From Allodiplogaster sudhausi (Eukaryota; Nematoda; Chromadorea; Rhabditida; Diplogasteridae): 64,000 bases of DNA. Numbering within the stretch: position 1 is the first letter of the stretch; the number at the start of each line of letters is the position of its first letter. The stretch covers positions 1,283,501-1,347,500 of the forward strand of contig CALZFC010000065.1 of NCBI GenBank assembly GCA_945643635.1, written 5' to 3'. This document shows, piece by piece, positions 62,422-64,000 of the stretch. A program made the position numbers and the translations under genes. Below the pieces are notes generated by a model that did no database searches, was not told where the DNA came from, and was given only the letters and a program-made list of their open reading frames with translations.

Positions 62422-63873
62422 TCATCCGTTTACTCTCGAGCTCACCGTTTCGCCTACTTTACGTCCCTCTCAATCCTACTTTCTACATTCCTTTTGCAGA
62501 CTGAGGAAAGCGCATTTTCGACAATGGAGACAAAGAACGTGGCAATCGAGCACGGCGGTGGAACCGTGTTAGTATTTTACTTTCCAAGACGCTCTCCTAA
62601 GACACCCTCAGAAACCGTGCACGGGTGTTGATTTTAGACCATTTAATTAGTTTGATTTCTATTTTCGGTTAGTTTAATGTTTTGACAACCATTTCTCTCT
62701 CTCCATAGATTTCAACTAACTGCTTCGGACACTTATTTTAGTCTTGTTCTGATCGGTTGGGATGCTCGTGAGTGTCGACTCGCATTGAGAGAACTCCGTC
62801 GTATCCCGAGGGATGCGTCTTTCATCACAATGGTTACTCACTTACATGCATACATACTTACATACTTTCTGACGTAAAAAGTGAATATGATGTGACAACA
62901 CTTGGGGACTCTTCGCAATGGGTGAGCTATTCTGTTTACTTATGGTTAGCAGAGTGCATGTCGAAACCCCAGCAAACCAAGGGCGTTAATATTAAACAGG
63001 TTCTTGTGTTTTTGTGCCTCATGCGTTATATATTCTCTCCTTGAGATGATCAGCCGTGTCTCCTATGCTCAGTGAAACTTGGCTGAGCCAGCACACGATA
63101 AATACCCTGAGAGGCAATCATTCCGTTCAGCTCTACAATTTTCGAGGAGGCAAAGAGAAAGTAGGTCCATTCTTTCTGAACTGTTAAGAAAGAAAAATGT
63201 TGATAGTGCATTACTTTGCAGTGCAATGATCATGCAAATTGGTACAATTATTATTTCATCCTGCAAAATAAATATATAAAAAAAAACAAATTCTCATAAA
63301 AAAATTTCTCAGGCGATCTACACGCCAGATGAAGACTACGTTTGTCCACTGGAATGTGTTGCGACAGTTGACGTTAGTGTCTTTTCTATTTTAGAACACG
63401 GAGCCTATTTACGAATTTTTTTTTTCAATATTAAACTACGAGAAGAATTCATTGAAAGGATCATGAAAATTTGCGTACTCATATTTTTATTAACATTATT
63501 TATAATAACCTTATTTCTTGCTAGTGGCCGGATGTGTCGCTGGTCTTCATCGGCTTCAAGAACGGCCAGATCAGCTGCACCGTGAACGACTACGGAGAGA
63601 AGCTCACCAACGAGGTCATTAAGCCACTCTTCAACGACGTGCACAAGGAAGCTGTTCTCGGTATGGTCTTTTTTCTACTTCTTCTAATTATTATTTTTTA
63701 TTGTTTATATTCACAAGTATTAAGACTCTATGTAGAGAATGGTGTAAACATTAAAGAATACACATTTTCTCTTAGCAATGGGCGCATGCCGCGTATGTCG
63801 ATATGCTCGACTCGCGTCCGTGGACGAGAAACAGGAGATCGTCCTCTCGCTGTTCTCCATCTCAACTCGCAAG
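57748..63873 (+). CDS. WD40-like beta-propeller protein, copy 2 (5' end not found, runs off right edge)
   Basis: Tandem paralogue of 49153-56999. Exons: 57748-57861, 57987-58067, 58316-58388, 58731-58827, 59049-59161, ~59600-59679, 59806-59890, 60009-60118, 60413-60557, 60737-60858, 61017-61151, ~61325-61450, ~61525-61647, 61804-61971, 62183-62298, 62500-62567, 62742-~62816, 63054-63160, 63313-63372, 63525-63660, 63776-63873. Many exons equal copy 1 exactly in length (145, 122, 135, 116, 68, 136 and 98 bases). Blades such as CLVFGGTSDGRVVVWRELPE and LLIGTANGRIYWVNIT are retained. Exon 60009 keeps a segment (VTWMEDILILTTK) that copy 1 has lost. The intron after 58388 starts with GC. The last two exons of copy 1 have no counterpart before the window ends. 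Confidence 0.68.
58541..58700. mobile_element. hAT-like MITE in intron of WD40-like copy 2
   Basis: Shares GCATGCGCCGTGTTG and the C-run/ACCGAAA interior with the element at 42418. Flanked by 8-base GAGTTAAA (58533-58540) and GACTTAAA (58701-58708), one mismatch. The paralogous intron of copy 1 (49696-49962) lacks it, so it inserted after the gene duplication or was lost there. Confidence 0.7.
59338..59491. mobile_element. hAT-like MITE in intron of WD40-like copy 2
   Basis: Left end CAGTGCTGAAATAGGCCTG and right end CAGGCACTATTTGAGCACTG are imperfect inverted repeats of about 20 bases. Target duplication ATTGTCTG (59330-59337) / ATTGTGTG (59492-59499), one mismatch. Absent from the copy 1 intron 50525-50806. 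Confidence 0.75.
62340..62416. repeat. (CT)n in intron of WD40-like copy 2
   Basis: CT repeat about 85 bases before the acceptor of exon 62500. A (GA)n run (60562-60582) follows the donor at 60558, and (CT)n precedes the acceptor of copy 1's last exon (56785-56823). Confidence 0.85.
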
Positions 63874-64000
63874 GTAATTAAATATCTTTTTATATTCGCT
63901 TGTAAATAATGAATTGCATATTTTATTTATATAAAACATTTAATTTCGATCCGGCTACCATAAGGGGTTCTGGCAGAAAAATGGGTTGTTACGTTACAAT

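Overview
This is a gene-bearing window of an animal nuclear genome. Nearly every gene is split by short introns (about 60-700 bases) with GT...AG ends and acceptors mostly of the TTTCAG type. The genes found are those of an invertebrate: an arginine kinase, a mitochondrial malonyl-CoA synthetase, mitochondrial ribosomal protein bL28m, the oligosaccharyltransferase subunit ribophorin II and THAP zinc-finger proteins. The arginine kinase and the acceptor style suggest an ecdysozoan, possibly a nematode, but I cannot fix the phylum. The most obvious base-level feature is a very high density of (GA)n/(CT)n microsatellite. It fills introns and intergenic space and produces many false Ser/Leu- or Arg/Glu-rich open frames.

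Layout. 1-1.4 kb: repeats and a possible terminal exon of an unknown minus-strand gene. 2-7 kb (-): a complete 13-exon ACSF3-like malonyl-CoA synthetase (529 aa). 7.7-12.2 kb (-): complete 9-exon MRPL28 (308 aa). 11.9-27.35 kb: a tandem segmental duplication. The right-hand unit has an orphan copy of MRPL28 exon 1 and a full-length ribophorin II gene (RPN2, -). The left-hand unit has MRPL28 exon 1 in its real gene and a shortened RPN2 copy. In that copy the signal peptide is fused to the C-terminal part, and two internal exons have lost their splice acceptors. 28-29.3 kb (+): an unrecognised gene. 30.4-33.9 kb (-): an unrecognised gene modelled at 358 aa. 34.7-38.5 kb (-): complete 8-exon arginine kinase (360 aa). 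38.5-43 kb: microsatellite, a hAT-like MITE, a second dispersed repeat, and an isolated first exon of ribosomal protein L3. 44-47 kb (+): two THAP-domain genes flanked by related direct repeats. 49-57 kb and 57.7-64 kb (+): two tandem paralogues of a large WD40-like protein; the second runs off the right edge.

The genes do not form one pathway. ACSF3 and MRPL28 are adjacent co-oriented genes for mitochondrial proteins. RPN2 serves the ER membrane and arginine kinase serves energy buffering. The structural interest lies in recent duplication: RPN2, the WD40-like pair, the THAP pair, exon-level copies, and mobile elements that entered introns after duplication. Exon models for ACSF3, MRPL28, RPN2 and arginine kinase were checked by phase: every junction keeps the frame. 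Exon edges for the other genes are less certain, as stated in each entry.
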